Shown: positions 1 to 5,471 of the stretch, one piece after another
Layout of the letters: each line of letters opens with the position of its first letter
How positions within the stretch are numbered: position 1 is the first letter of the stretch
Assembly (NCBI GenBank): GCA_903904495.1
Contig: CAIVCU010000316.1
Span: 1 to 7,854, forward strand
From: an uncultured Chlorobiaceae bacterium
Lineage (GTDB): Bacteria > Bacteroidota > Chlorobiia > Chlorobiales > Chlorobiaceae
Reading direction: 5' to 3'
Length of the DNA stretch: 7,854 nucleotides
Made by a program: the position numbers and the translations under genes
The notes under the pieces: generated by a model
Seen by the model: the letters and a program-made list of their open reading frames with translations, nothing else
What the model was told of the DNA's origin: nothing
The model's database searches: none

Positions 1-177
1 ACCGAAGGCTGGTATATTAAGATTATCAGCGCTGAGGGTGAAATCATTGATGATTCCAGGAAGGCCGGGTTCCCGATTGATGTTGAATCGTTTGGTGAAG
101 ATGATCCTGAGGATATTTATGATGCGCTTCGGGAAGAATTTCCTGATGCAATTATCATGGTAAACGGTGTTGCCTGA
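1..177 (+). CDS. 3' end of an unrecognised acidic protein (5' truncated)
   Basis: The frame is open from the first base of the window and closes at TGA 175-177, giving 58 residues of a C-terminus whose beginning lies outside. The fragment is rich in Asp/Glu and Ile and alternates short hydrophobic strands (WYIKIIS, AIIMVNGVA) with an acidic helix-like stretch (EDDPEDIYDALREEF), so it looks like a small folded alpha/beta domain. I see no catalytic motif, signal peptide or membrane segment and do not recognise the family. Its stop overlaps the ATG of the next gene by one base (TGATG), which suggests the two are co-transcribed and translationally coupled. Coding is supported by the protein-like composition and by this junction. 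Function unknown. Confidence 0.6.
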   Translation, partial: TEGWYIKIISAEGEIIDDSRKAGFPIDVESFGEDDPEDIYDALREEFPDAIIMVNGVA

Positions 178-434
178 TGGATCGCAAGTGCGAGAATTGC
201 GAATGGTGGGAAAGATGGAAAACAGGGATAAAAGGTACTGTCGGGATATGCAGAAGATTTCCACCGAAAGAAAGCCATAAGATATATACTGAGAAATCAG
301 ATGAGTACGAGTTTGATGGGATTACATGGATACATCCTTGCCCATCAGAATCAACCGACATTTCCTACTACCCAAAGACGAATGACATTGATTGGTGCGG
401 AGAGTTCAAGCCAAAGCAAAAAGATGGTGAATGA
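177..434 (+). CDS. Small Cys/Trp-rich protein, putative metal-binding
   Basis: This 85-residue protein starts at the ATG overlapping the upstream stop. No good Shine-Dalgarno site precedes it, so initiation probably depends on coupling to the upstream gene. Visible features are a CxxC pair with tryptophans (C5, C8, W10, W11), a GxCRRFPP motif around C25, an extra C55, and a closing DWCGEF motif with C74. Spaced cysteines of this kind (CxxC, C, C) suggest a small zinc- or iron-binding knuckle, but that is inference. Short proteins with the pattern CxxCxxW...G.CRR.PP...DWCGEF are, from general recollection, often hypothetical proteins in prophage or other accessory regions. No enzyme motif or membrane segment is present. 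Function unknown. Confidence 0.7.
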   Translation: MDRKCENCEWWERWKTGIKGTVGICRRFPPKESHKIYTEKSDEYEFDGITWIHPCPSESTDISYYPKTNDIDWCGEFKPKQKDGE

Positions 435-514
435 TGAATATACTTTTGCTTTGGCTCACTAAGCTGACAATTCGACAGTACTAGTTGACTCAGTCTCCTT
501 GCGCAAAAAAGTAG

Positions 515-670
515 CTATCCGCTGTGTATTTTGCTTCTGAAAACTCAAAAAAGCTGGCAGCCGGATCATGGGCGGCTTTCGACATGCTCCTGCAAGCCGT
601 GAAGGGCATTATTGAACAGAAGGCGCGACAGATGGTAATCTCCACAGCGCATTATCTGAGAAAGATGTAG
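515..670 (+). pseudogene. Possible remnant of a gene (51-codon open stretch)
   Basis: This frame is open from after a TAG at 512-514 to a TAG at 668-670. Its only early start is a GTG at 524, which has no ribosome binding site. From about residue 13 it reads like an amphipathic, helix-forming protein (AAFDMLLQAVKGIIEQKARQ, then MVISTAHYLRKM), unlike random translation. It could be the C-terminal remnant of a decayed or mobile gene, or a short unannotated protein. I cannot assign a family, and chance remains plausible at this length. Confidence 0.2.
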
Positions 671-721
671 CTTACGTTTCATATACCTCGATATCTTGTG
701 CTATGCAATACTATTTAAAAT

Positions 722-731
722 ATGTATACAT
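722..731. promoter_or_regulatory. Palindrome ATGTATACAT upstream of the kinase (copy 1)
   Basis: This is a perfect 10-bp palindrome, preceded by T, 93 bases ahead of the preferred kinase start. The same 11 bases (TATGTATACAT) recur at 5185-5195 ahead of the DUF2934-like/katG pair. A perfect dyad in a leader is compatible with a binding site for a dimeric regulator, but it is short and AT-rich, and no promoter could be placed against it. The regulatory role is inference. Confidence 0.25.
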
Positions 732-824
732 TGGTGTCCTGTAACTTGCCAAATTTCTACAGTAAATCTCAGTTCGCTATCAGCTGGTAATTTGTCATCG
801 TTCTTAACAGTAGTTTGCCCCCCA

Positions 825-3620
825 ATGGCAAAAAAAAAGAAAAGCATTAACCCTTCCACCTCCAGCGAGTTACTCTCTCTGGCCACAGAGCGCGTGGCGC
901 AAAAAAACCTCAGCACTGACATTCCTGCACTGAGCACTACGTCCTCATCCGAAGAAATGCTCAGGCTCATCCATAAGCTCGAGGTTCACCAGGTCGAACT
1001 TGAACTGCAGCAGGAAGAGCTGGCTCGCACCAGGACTGAGCTGGAGGAAAGTCTCAGCATGTACAAGGAGCTTTATGATTTCGCGCCAGTTGGGTATTTG
1101 ACGTTGAGTCGGGATCGTAAGATCCAGCAGGCAAACCTGACTGCTGCCAGACTGCTTGGAGTTGATCGCTCCCTGTTACAGGGTATGAACTTTATGTCAT
1201 TTGTTCTGCCGGAGGACAATCGGGTAATTGATGCACTGCTCAAAACAGTTTGCTCTAAGAAAGTATCTGAGAACTGCGAGTTGAAGCTTATGGTCTCTTC
1301 TCCATCCAGGCATAAATCTGATCACTCTATTCACACCTTTCATATAGAAGCTGCCGTAAGCGATGCTACAAATGCATGCCGAATTATTCTCTCGGATATT
1401 ACCGCTCAGAAGGTTGCTGAAGAAGGTCTACGCAAGAGTGAGCGTAACTTTCGTTCCATTACTGAACAGATGGCAGATGAGGTATTTGTCATAGACTCCA
1501 TCGGAACCTTAACCTATGTTTCGCCAGTTGTTGAGAAACTTTTCGGCTATCTGCCGCATGAGGTTCTTGGCCGCCCCTTTACCGACTACATGCTGGTAGA
1601 AGACATTCCTGAAGCCTTACAGGTATTCAACAGCACCCTTCAGCATAAAACAGCGAATCAGATCTTCGAAGTCAGGTTAAAGAGAAAAGACAGTTCGCTC
1701 TTTGACGGAGAAATCCATCTGCAATATTATCAGGATCAGGATATCTCCGGAATGATCGGCTTGATCCGCGATATCAGTGATCGCAAGCTGGCGGAATCAA
1801 AAGCAAGGGAAATGATTACCCGCTATGAGGCTACCATTGATGCGGCCCAGATTGGAACCTGGGATTGGAATGTGCAAACCGGCGAAGTAATTTTTAATAA
1901 CCGTTGGTTTGAAATTGTAGGATACAGCCCCGAAGAACTTGCCCATGATAGCATTCAGACATCGATAAATCTCGCTCACCCGGATGACTTCAAAGAATCC
2001 AGAGCCATTGCCGAAAAACATTTCAATGGTGAGTTGCCCTATTATGAAATCGAATACCGGATGAAACATAAAAACGGGCACTGGGTCTGGTTTCTTGATC
2101 GTGGTCGCTTGATCAGCCGTACTGCTGATGGTAAGCCATTGCAAATGCTTGGCACACATATCGACATCACCGAACGGAAGCAGGCAGAGCAGGCAATGCG
2201 TGAAAGCGAAAGAAAATTCCGATCCATTACTGAACAGATTTCCGAGGTGGTTTTTGTTAACAACTCCATTGGAGAGGTAAGCTATGTTTCACCGGTAGTT
2301 GAAAAAATTACCGGATATAAGCCGGATGAGTTACTTGGTCATTCTTTTTTCGAATACCTGGCTGAAGAAGAAATTCCCAGAGCTACTGCAATCTTCACTG
2401 ACGCTATGTCGCGTCAGTTGACAAATCAGGTTGTTGAATTAACGTACAGGAAAAAAGACGGTTCACTCTTTCAGGCAGAAATTCATTCACAATATTTTAA
2501 AGACAACGGTTCTTCCGGAGTTATCGGTTTGCTCCGTGATATCAGTGAGCGTAAACTTATCGAAAATCAACTTGTAAAACTCAGTACTGCTGTAGAACAA
2601 AGCCCTGCAGTTGTTCTCATTACCGATGCACACGGGACTATAGAATATGTCAACCCGATGTTTACCGAGCTCACCGGATACTCGATAGAAGAAGCAAAAG
2701 GCAGAAATCCACGGATTCTTCAATCAGGTCTGACGCCAAAATCAGTGTATGACGAACTCTGGAAAACTATTTTGTCTGGTCGTATATGGCGTGGAGAATG
2801 GCAGAACAAAAAGAAAAACGGTGAGCTCTTCTGGGAATCCGTTGTTATATCGGCCATTCTTAATGGAGAAGGCGTAATCACCAATTTCGTGGCGGTTAAA
2901 GAGGATATTACCGAACGGAAAAAAATGTTGGAAGAGCTGATCGTGGCCAAAGAAAAAGCCGAAGAGAGCGACCGTCTGAAATCAGCATTTCTCGCCAACA
3001 TCAGCCACGAGATTCGCACCCCTATGAATGGTATTCTCGGCTTTTCAGAACTGCTCAAAGAACCTCATCTCTCTGGGGAGGAAATGTCAGAGTTCATCGA
3101 GCTCATACAGAAAAGCGGTCACCGGATGCTGAACCTGATTAATGATTTGATTGATATTTCATGTATTGATGCCGAAGAGACAAAAGTGGAGATCAGGGAA
3201 ATACCGCTCAACGATCTTATGCGGGACATTCATACCTTTTTCAAGCCTGACGCACGCTCTAAAGAATTGCGTTTAACCTTTACCACAGGTCTTTCAGACA
3301 ACGAAAGCCTCATCAAAACTGACAGCGGCAAGTTGACCCGGGTTTTGACAAACCTTATCAACAATGCCCTGAAATTTACTATGAAAGGCGGTGTTGATTT
3401 CGGCTATAGCAGAAAGGAGAACACCTTGGAATTTTATGTTATCGACTCAGGAATTGGCATTCCCGTTGAGATGCAGGATAAGGTTTTTGACCGATTTCAC
3501 CAGGTTGACAACTCCCTGACCAGAGGCTACGAAGGTGCTGGACTTGGATTGAGCATTTCCAAGGCATTGATCAAAATCCTTGGCGGAACGATCCATGTTG
3601 AATCAATCGATGGTGCATGA
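825..3620 (+). CDS. Multi-PAS soluble sensor histidine kinase, truncated by in-frame TGA
   Basis: The 931-residue product starts at ATG 825 (MAKKKK); no Shine-Dalgarno site is evident, and a TTG at 696 would add an unconvincing 43 residues. There is no signal peptide or membrane segment, so it should sense cytoplasmic cues. Order: coiled coil about 43-82; PAS1 about 83-195; PAS2 about 205-322; PAS3 about 330-453; PAS4 about 461-578; PAS5 about 583-700; HisKA with phospho-acceptor H728 in ISHEIRTP; HATPase with N box (N846/N847), G1 box DSGIGIP (874-880), F box FDRFHQ (888-893) and G2 box GAGLGLS (904-910). It should autophosphorylate H728 and pass the phosphate to an Asp. The ligand or cofactor is unknown. 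PAS2 and PAS4 look like a duplication. The reading frame stops at TGA, where related kinases have Gly in GxGTTFxFTIP; the same frame continues into a receiver domain, so the ancestor was a hybrid kinase. All ATP-binding boxes precede the stop, so activity may survive. Confidence 0.88.
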   Translation: MAKKKKSINPSTSSELLSLATERVAQKNLSTDIPALSTTSSSEEMLRLIHKLEVHQVELELQQEELARTRTELEESLSMYKELYDFAPVGYLTLSRDRKIQQANLTAARLLGVDRSLLQGMNFMSFVLPEDNRVIDALLKTVCSKKVSENCELKLMVSSPSRHKSDHSIHTFHIEAAVSDATNACRIILSDITAQKVAEEGLRKSERNFRSITEQMADEVFVIDSIGTLTYVSPVVEKLFGYLPHEVLGRPFTDYMLVEDIPEALQVFNSTLQHKTANQIFEVRLKRKDSSLFDGEIHLQYYQDQDISGMIGLIRDISDRKLAESKAREMITRYEATIDAAQIGTWDWNVQTGEVIFNNRWFEIVGYSPEELAHDSIQTSINLAHPDDFKESRAIAEKHFNGELPYYEIEYRMKHKNGHWVWFLDRGRLISRTADGKPLQMLGTHIDITERKQAEQAMRESERKFRSITEQISEVVFVNNSIGEVSYVSPVVEKITGYKPDELLGHSFFEYLAEEEIPRATAIFTDAMSRQLTNQVVELTYRKKDGSLFQAEIHSQYFKDNGSSGVIGLLRDISERKLIENQLVKLSTAVEQSPAVVLITDAHGTIEYVNPMFTELTGYSIEEAKGRNPRILQSGLTPKSVYDELWKTILSGRIWRGEWQNKKKNGELFWESVVISAILNGEGVITNFVAVKEDITERKKMLEELIVAKEKAEESDRLKSAFLANISHEIRTPMNGILGFSELLKEPHLSGEEMSEFIELIQKSGHRMLNLINDLIDISCIDAEETKVEIREIPLNDLMRDIHTFFKPDARSKELRLTFTTGLSDNESLIKTDSGKLTRVLTNLINNALKFTMKGGVDFGYSRKENTLEFYVIDSGIGIPVEMQDKVFDRFHQVDNSLTRGYEGAGLGLSISKALIKILGGTIHVESIDGA
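3618..3620 (+). other. In-frame TGA interrupting a hybrid kinase
   Basis: The codon follows ...VESIDGA. The next codons in the same frame read TTFSFTIPY, the normal end of a HATPase_c domain. The expected residue at the TGA is Gly in the G-x-G-T-T-F pattern, and GGA to TGA is a single base change. No frame change is needed to read on to the receiver stop at 4071-4073. The possibilities are a real nonsense mutation, a sequencing or assembly error, or partial readthrough (the context is TGA-A). No selenocysteine insertion element is apparent, and selenocysteine would make no sense at this structural Gly. Confidence 0.8.
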
Positions 3621-3659
3621 ACTACCTTTTCATTCACCATCCCCTATAACCCAACCCAG

Positions 3660-4073
3660 TTGCCAACTGCCGACTACCCACTGCCAACTGCCGGCTATCC
3701 ACTGCCTGCTTCCCACTGTATTTTAATTGTCGATGACGATTCGATGAGTACCCTTCTGCTTCAAAAGAACCTTAAAGGTGAAAAAATCGCCATTCTTTAT
3801 GCTGAAAACGGCTGGGAAGCTGTAGAGCTGGTTCGGCATCACCCGGAGATCAATCTGGTGCTTATGGACATCAAAATGCCGGTAATGAACGGTTTTGAGG
3901 CAACAAGGCTTATCAAACAACAGCGACCGGAACTGCCCGTTATCGCCCAGTCAGCATTTACCTCCAAAGAGGAAAGGCAAAAAGCCAGAGACGCAGGATG
4001 CGACAACTTCATCACCAAACCGATCAACAAAACCGAACTGCTCGAAATGGTGCGGGTTTTGCTCAAGAGATAA
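3660..4073 (+). CDS. Receiver (REC) domain, detached C-terminus of the hybrid kinase
   Basis: This is a single CheY-like receiver domain and the natural end of the kinase polypeptide, in the same frame. Numbering from a TTG at 3660 gives 137 residues: a PTADYPL/PTAGYPL linker (2-16), ILIVDDD with acidic pocket D25-D27, phospho-acceptor D70 in LMDIKMPVMNG, conserved Ser/Thr position S98 in IAQSAFT, and K120 in ITKPI. There is no output domain, so it would act as an internal phosphate acceptor or a stand-alone CheY-type relay. The start is the weak point: the TTG lacks a Shine-Dalgarno site, and the first ATG in frame (3744) lies after the acidic pocket and would destroy the fold. Separate translation is therefore doubtful, and this is better read as the stranded end of an interrupted hybrid kinase (825-4073). 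The domain itself is intact. Confidence 0.7.
   Translation: MPTADYPLPTAGYPLPASHCILIVDDDSMSTLLLQKNLKGEKIAILYAENGWEAVELVRHHPEINLVLMDIKMPVMNGFEATRLIKQQRPELPVIAQSAFTSKEERQKARDAGCDNFITKPINKTELLEMVRVLLKR
3661..3716 (+). repeat. 21-bp tandem repeat forming the kinase-receiver linker
   Basis: Two adjacent 21-bp units, 3661-3681 and 3682-3702, both begin TGCCAACTGCCG and end CCAC. They differ at two positions (19 of 21 identical). A decayed third unit (TGCCTGC...TTCCCAC) runs from 3703 to about 3716. Because 21 is a multiple of three, the units encode the heptads PTADYPL and PTAGYPL without breaking frame. From general recollection, TGCCAACTGCC-type low-complexity repeats occur in intergenic spacers of various bacteria; here one sits inside a coding linker. 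Confidence 0.85.
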
Positions 4074-4076
4074 AAA

Positions 4077-4092
4077 GGGGTGTTCTCACCCC
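4077..4092. terminator. Hairpin just after the receiver stop, possible weak terminator
   Basis: A perfect 6-bp GC-rich stem (GGGGTG 4077-4082, CACCCC 4087-4092) with a TTCT loop begins three bases after the receiver stop. On the + strand no T-run follows it, so termination there would be weak. Read on the - strand, the stem is followed directly by TTTTTA, a textbook intrinsic terminator, although no minus-strand gene lies nearby. It may insulate the SRAP gene or protect the 3' end of the kinase transcript. Confidence 0.4.
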
Positions 4093-4207
4093 ATTAGCAA
4101 TACATATACCCCTGTCCATTTCTTCGCCCAGAGCCTTGAGGCACTCAGAGACTCAGAACTTTCTTTCCGAGAAAAGTTTACCCATTAACGGCAAACCATT
4201 TCACTCC

Positions 4208-4894
4208 ATGTGCGGTCGATTCGGATTTTATGAGCTCAAATATTTCATTCAGCAGCTCCACCAGTATGAGCTGCCTTTTGTAGAGGAGCAGGAAATAAAC
4301 TTTGCAGCAAACTACAACATTGCGCCCGATACCGATATTGTTGCACTGCTGGGAGACCAGAGCAAGTATACCCTGGCGTTGGTTCATTGGGGCGTTATAC
4401 CACACTGGGCAAAGGCAATGCCTAAAGTCAGGCCAATCAATGCACGCGCTGAAACCCTGGCCATCAAGCCATATTTCCGCCACATGCTGCACAGGACACA
4501 CTGCCTCATTCCTGCCAGCGGCTTTTATGAATGGAAACAAATAGGGCAAAACAAAAAACAGCCTTACTACATTCACCGGGATGATGGTAAGCCCATGGCT
4601 TTTGCCGGTCTATGGGACATCTGGAAAGCGGATGCAAGTACAGCACCCGTTATATCGTGCAAAATCATTACCACTGATGCCAACCGCGAGATGAAATTTG
4701 TTCACGATCGCATGCCGGTTATCCTTGAGCCGGAACACTGGAAAGAGTGGCTCGATGCCGGCACTGCAGGAGCAGGGTCGTTGCTGTTGCCAGCCAAAGA
4801 CGGCAAACTTGATATCTATCCAGTTTCAACGAAAGTCAACAATCCAAAGAACAGCCAGCACGACTGTATTGAGCGGCAAGACGTTGTGCTATAA
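4208..4894 (+). CDS. SRAP-domain protein (YedK/HMCES family), abasic-site DNA-protein crosslinker
   Basis: SRAP proteins bind abasic sites in single-stranded DNA and link covalently to them through the N-terminal cysteine exposed when Met is removed, protecting the site. That chemistry fixes the start here at ATG 4208, giving MCGRF with Cys2; the frame is open further upstream, but an extension would bury the cysteine. The 228 residues match the usual family size. Visible family motifs are MCGRF (1-5), ANYNIAP with N35 and N37, WGVIPHW (61-67), NARAET (78-83), SGFYEW with catalytic-type E108, and HDRMPVIL with active-site-type H166. No secretion signal is present, so it is cytoplasmic. It lies 134 bp after the receiver stop, with a hairpin between, so it is probably a separate unit. 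No Shine-Dalgarno site or promoter is obvious. The sequence appears complete and functional. Confidence 0.93.
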   Translation: MCGRFGFYELKYFIQQLHQYELPFVEEQEINFAANYNIAPDTDIVALLGDQSKYTLALVHWGVIPHWAKAMPKVRPINARAETLAIKPYFRHMLHRTHCLIPASGFYEWKQIGQNKKQPYYIHRDDGKPMAFAGLWDIWKADASTAPVISCKIITTDANREMKFVHDRMPVILEPEHWKEWLDAGTAGAGSLLLPAKDGKLDIYPVSTKVNNPKNSQHDCIERQDVVL

Positions 4895-5054
4895 GCCTCA
4901 AAACGTTTTCTCGTGAACCTTTTGCTTTTGCTTGTTTCAGTACTCCTCATATCGAACTGGAACTCTTCTGCATGCTCTCTTTCGGACTTGGTTTGTTTGT
5001 GTTCTTCAATAAGGTCCACCCTGTAACGCAATATTACCGGCAATCTAAAAAGTA

Positions 5055-5060
5055 TATAAT
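5055..5060 (+). promoter_or_regulatory. Candidate -10 box TATAAT
   Basis: An exact consensus -10 hexamer sits in a very AT-rich run about 200 bases ahead of the DUF2934-like gene. At the expected distance upstream the sequence (ATATTACCGG region) gives at best a poor -35, and there is no TG extension. Promoter activity is possible but unsupported beyond this hexamer, and it could equally be an AT-rich chance match. Confidence 0.25.
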
Positions 5061-5185
5061 TTATTTAGATAAAGACATGTTGTGATGAATCTTCATTCCT
5101 CTCGGATGTATAAGGGGTTAGTGAATAAAGTCAGGGGATTGCGACTTCTGAAGCAAAGGAGATCGGATTCTGGGAATTTTTCCTT

Positions 5186-5195
5186 ATGTATACAT
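5186..5195. promoter_or_regulatory. Palindrome ATGTATACAT upstream of the small gene and katG (copy 2)
   Basis: This copy is identical over 11 bases (TATGTATACAT) to the element at 721-731. It lies 64 bases ahead of the DUF2934-like start and next to GTTATATG, which could act as a -10 region. A dyad placed here could be an operator for katG. It does not match the usual PerR (TTATAAT-ATTATAA type) box, and I cannot name a regulator. Confidence 0.3.
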
Positions 5196-5259
5196 GTTAT
5201 ATGTGGCTTGTTGTGTCAATCATCAGATTCACCTGTGAAAACCAATAAAAGAGCCTGCC

Positions 5260-5451
5260 ATGTCAAATGCACTGATAGTCGTACCAAAAAAATGTGAAAA
5301 CAAGGAATCAGAACTGACTCCTGAAGAGCGTGAAGAACAAACCAAGCTTGATGCATATTACGAGTGGAAAGCGAAAGATGGAAATCTCTGGTCTGATAAA
5401 ACCGACTGGTATGAAGCAGAGGATTATCATGTCGAGGGTATTACCGACTGA
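5260..5451 (+). CDS. Small acidic DUF2934-like protein, upstream partner of katG
   Basis: A 63-residue soluble, charged protein starts at ATG 5260 with a weak purine stretch (AAAAGAG) upstream. After a variable N-terminus, a stretch rich in Glu (PEEREEQ, 21-27) leads into the pattern A32-Y33-x-x-W36...G41...D49-W50-x-x-A53-E54. This resembles the core of DUF2934 proteins, short helical proteins with an AYxLW...G...HWxxAE motif; the His normally before the second Trp is Asp here. The molecular role of that family is unknown. Its stop is 20 bases before the katG ATG with no terminator between, so the two are almost certainly co-transcribed. A link with oxidative stress is inferred from position only. 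The family assignment is by eye and moderate. Confidence 0.72.
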   Translation: MSNALIVVPKKCENKESELTPEEREEQTKLDAYYEWKAKDGNLWSDKTDWYEAEDYHVEGITD

Positions 5452-5458
5452 AACCACC

Positions 5459-5466
5459 AAAGGAGA
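5459..5466 (+). promoter_or_regulatory. Strong Shine-Dalgarno site of katG
   Basis: AAAGGAGA lies five bases before the katG ATG (AAAGGAGATAAACATG). It is the best ribosome binding site in the window. It fixes the katG start and suggests high translation efficiency compared with the kinase and SRAP genes, which lack a clear site. Confidence 0.85.
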
Positions 5467-5471
5467 TAAAC

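Larger units (their letters stand above)
435..824. other. Intergenic stretch without a convincing gene
   Basis: These 390 bases separate the small cysteine protein from the kinase. An ATG overlapping the previous stop opens only 17 codons and is not credible. The stretch holds a short protein-like open frame (515-670) and one copy of the palindrome ATGTATACAT (722-731), both listed separately. The kinase frame stays open upstream to a TTG at 696, but the 43 residues this would add are Cys/Ser/Leu-rich and unlike a PAS-kinase N-terminus, so I treat 696-824 as leader. I found no clear sigma-70 promoter pair, tRNA or terminator. Confidence 0.6.
4895..5259. other. Intergenic/regulatory region ahead of the DUF2934-like gene and katG
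   Basis: These 365 bases have no convincing gene on either strand. The early part is T-rich (CTTTTGCTTTTGCTTG near 4918-4935) and contains a perfect AAAACGTTTT palindrome at 4900-4909, but no GC-rich terminator stem for the SRAP gene. A perfect TATAAT hexamer lies at 5055-5060 within AGTATATAATTTATTTAG, yet I see no good -35 box 16-18 bases upstream. Further down, ATGTATACAT (5186-5195) is followed by GTTATATG, a possible -10-like element. The promoter for the small gene and katG probably lies here. Confidence 0.55.

Noticed and set aside
485..490. TTGACT as a -35 box in the spacer after the small cysteine protein
   Set aside because: No acceptable -10 hexamer lies 16-18 bases downstream (AAAGTA or AAGTAG there), and no credible gene follows closely.
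696..824. Upstream TTG extension of the kinase by 43 residues
   Set aside because: The added residues are Cys/Ser-rich and hydrophobic without forming a clear membrane segment or signal peptide. MAKKKK at 825 is a more natural N-terminus, although neither start has a good ribosome binding site.
3618..3620. TGA read as selenocysteine
   Set aside because: The position is a structural glycine in the HATPase fold, not a redox site, and no bacterial insertion hairpin was apparent just downstream; the region is instead the linker repeat.
3661..3716. CRISPR array or attachment site
   Set aside because: The 21-bp units are directly adjacent without spacers and number only two and a half, so this is a simple tandem repeat.
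4143..4158. Short direct repeat ACTCAGAG/ACTCAGAA before the SRAP gene
   Set aside because: Two 8-base units are too short to separate from chance, and no operator or promoter arrangement could be built around them.
4816..5043. 75-codon minus-strand open frame across the end of the SRAP gene
   Set aside because: It starts at TTG, overlaps the SRAP coding end, has no Shine-Dalgarno site and no recognisable motif. Chance is the simplest explanation.
5082..5297. 71-codon + strand open frame overlapping the start of the DUF2934-like gene
   Set aside because: Composition is not protein-like (scattered Cys, Ser, Arg, no motif), it starts at GTG without a ribosome binding site, and it overlaps the better-supported gene in another frame.
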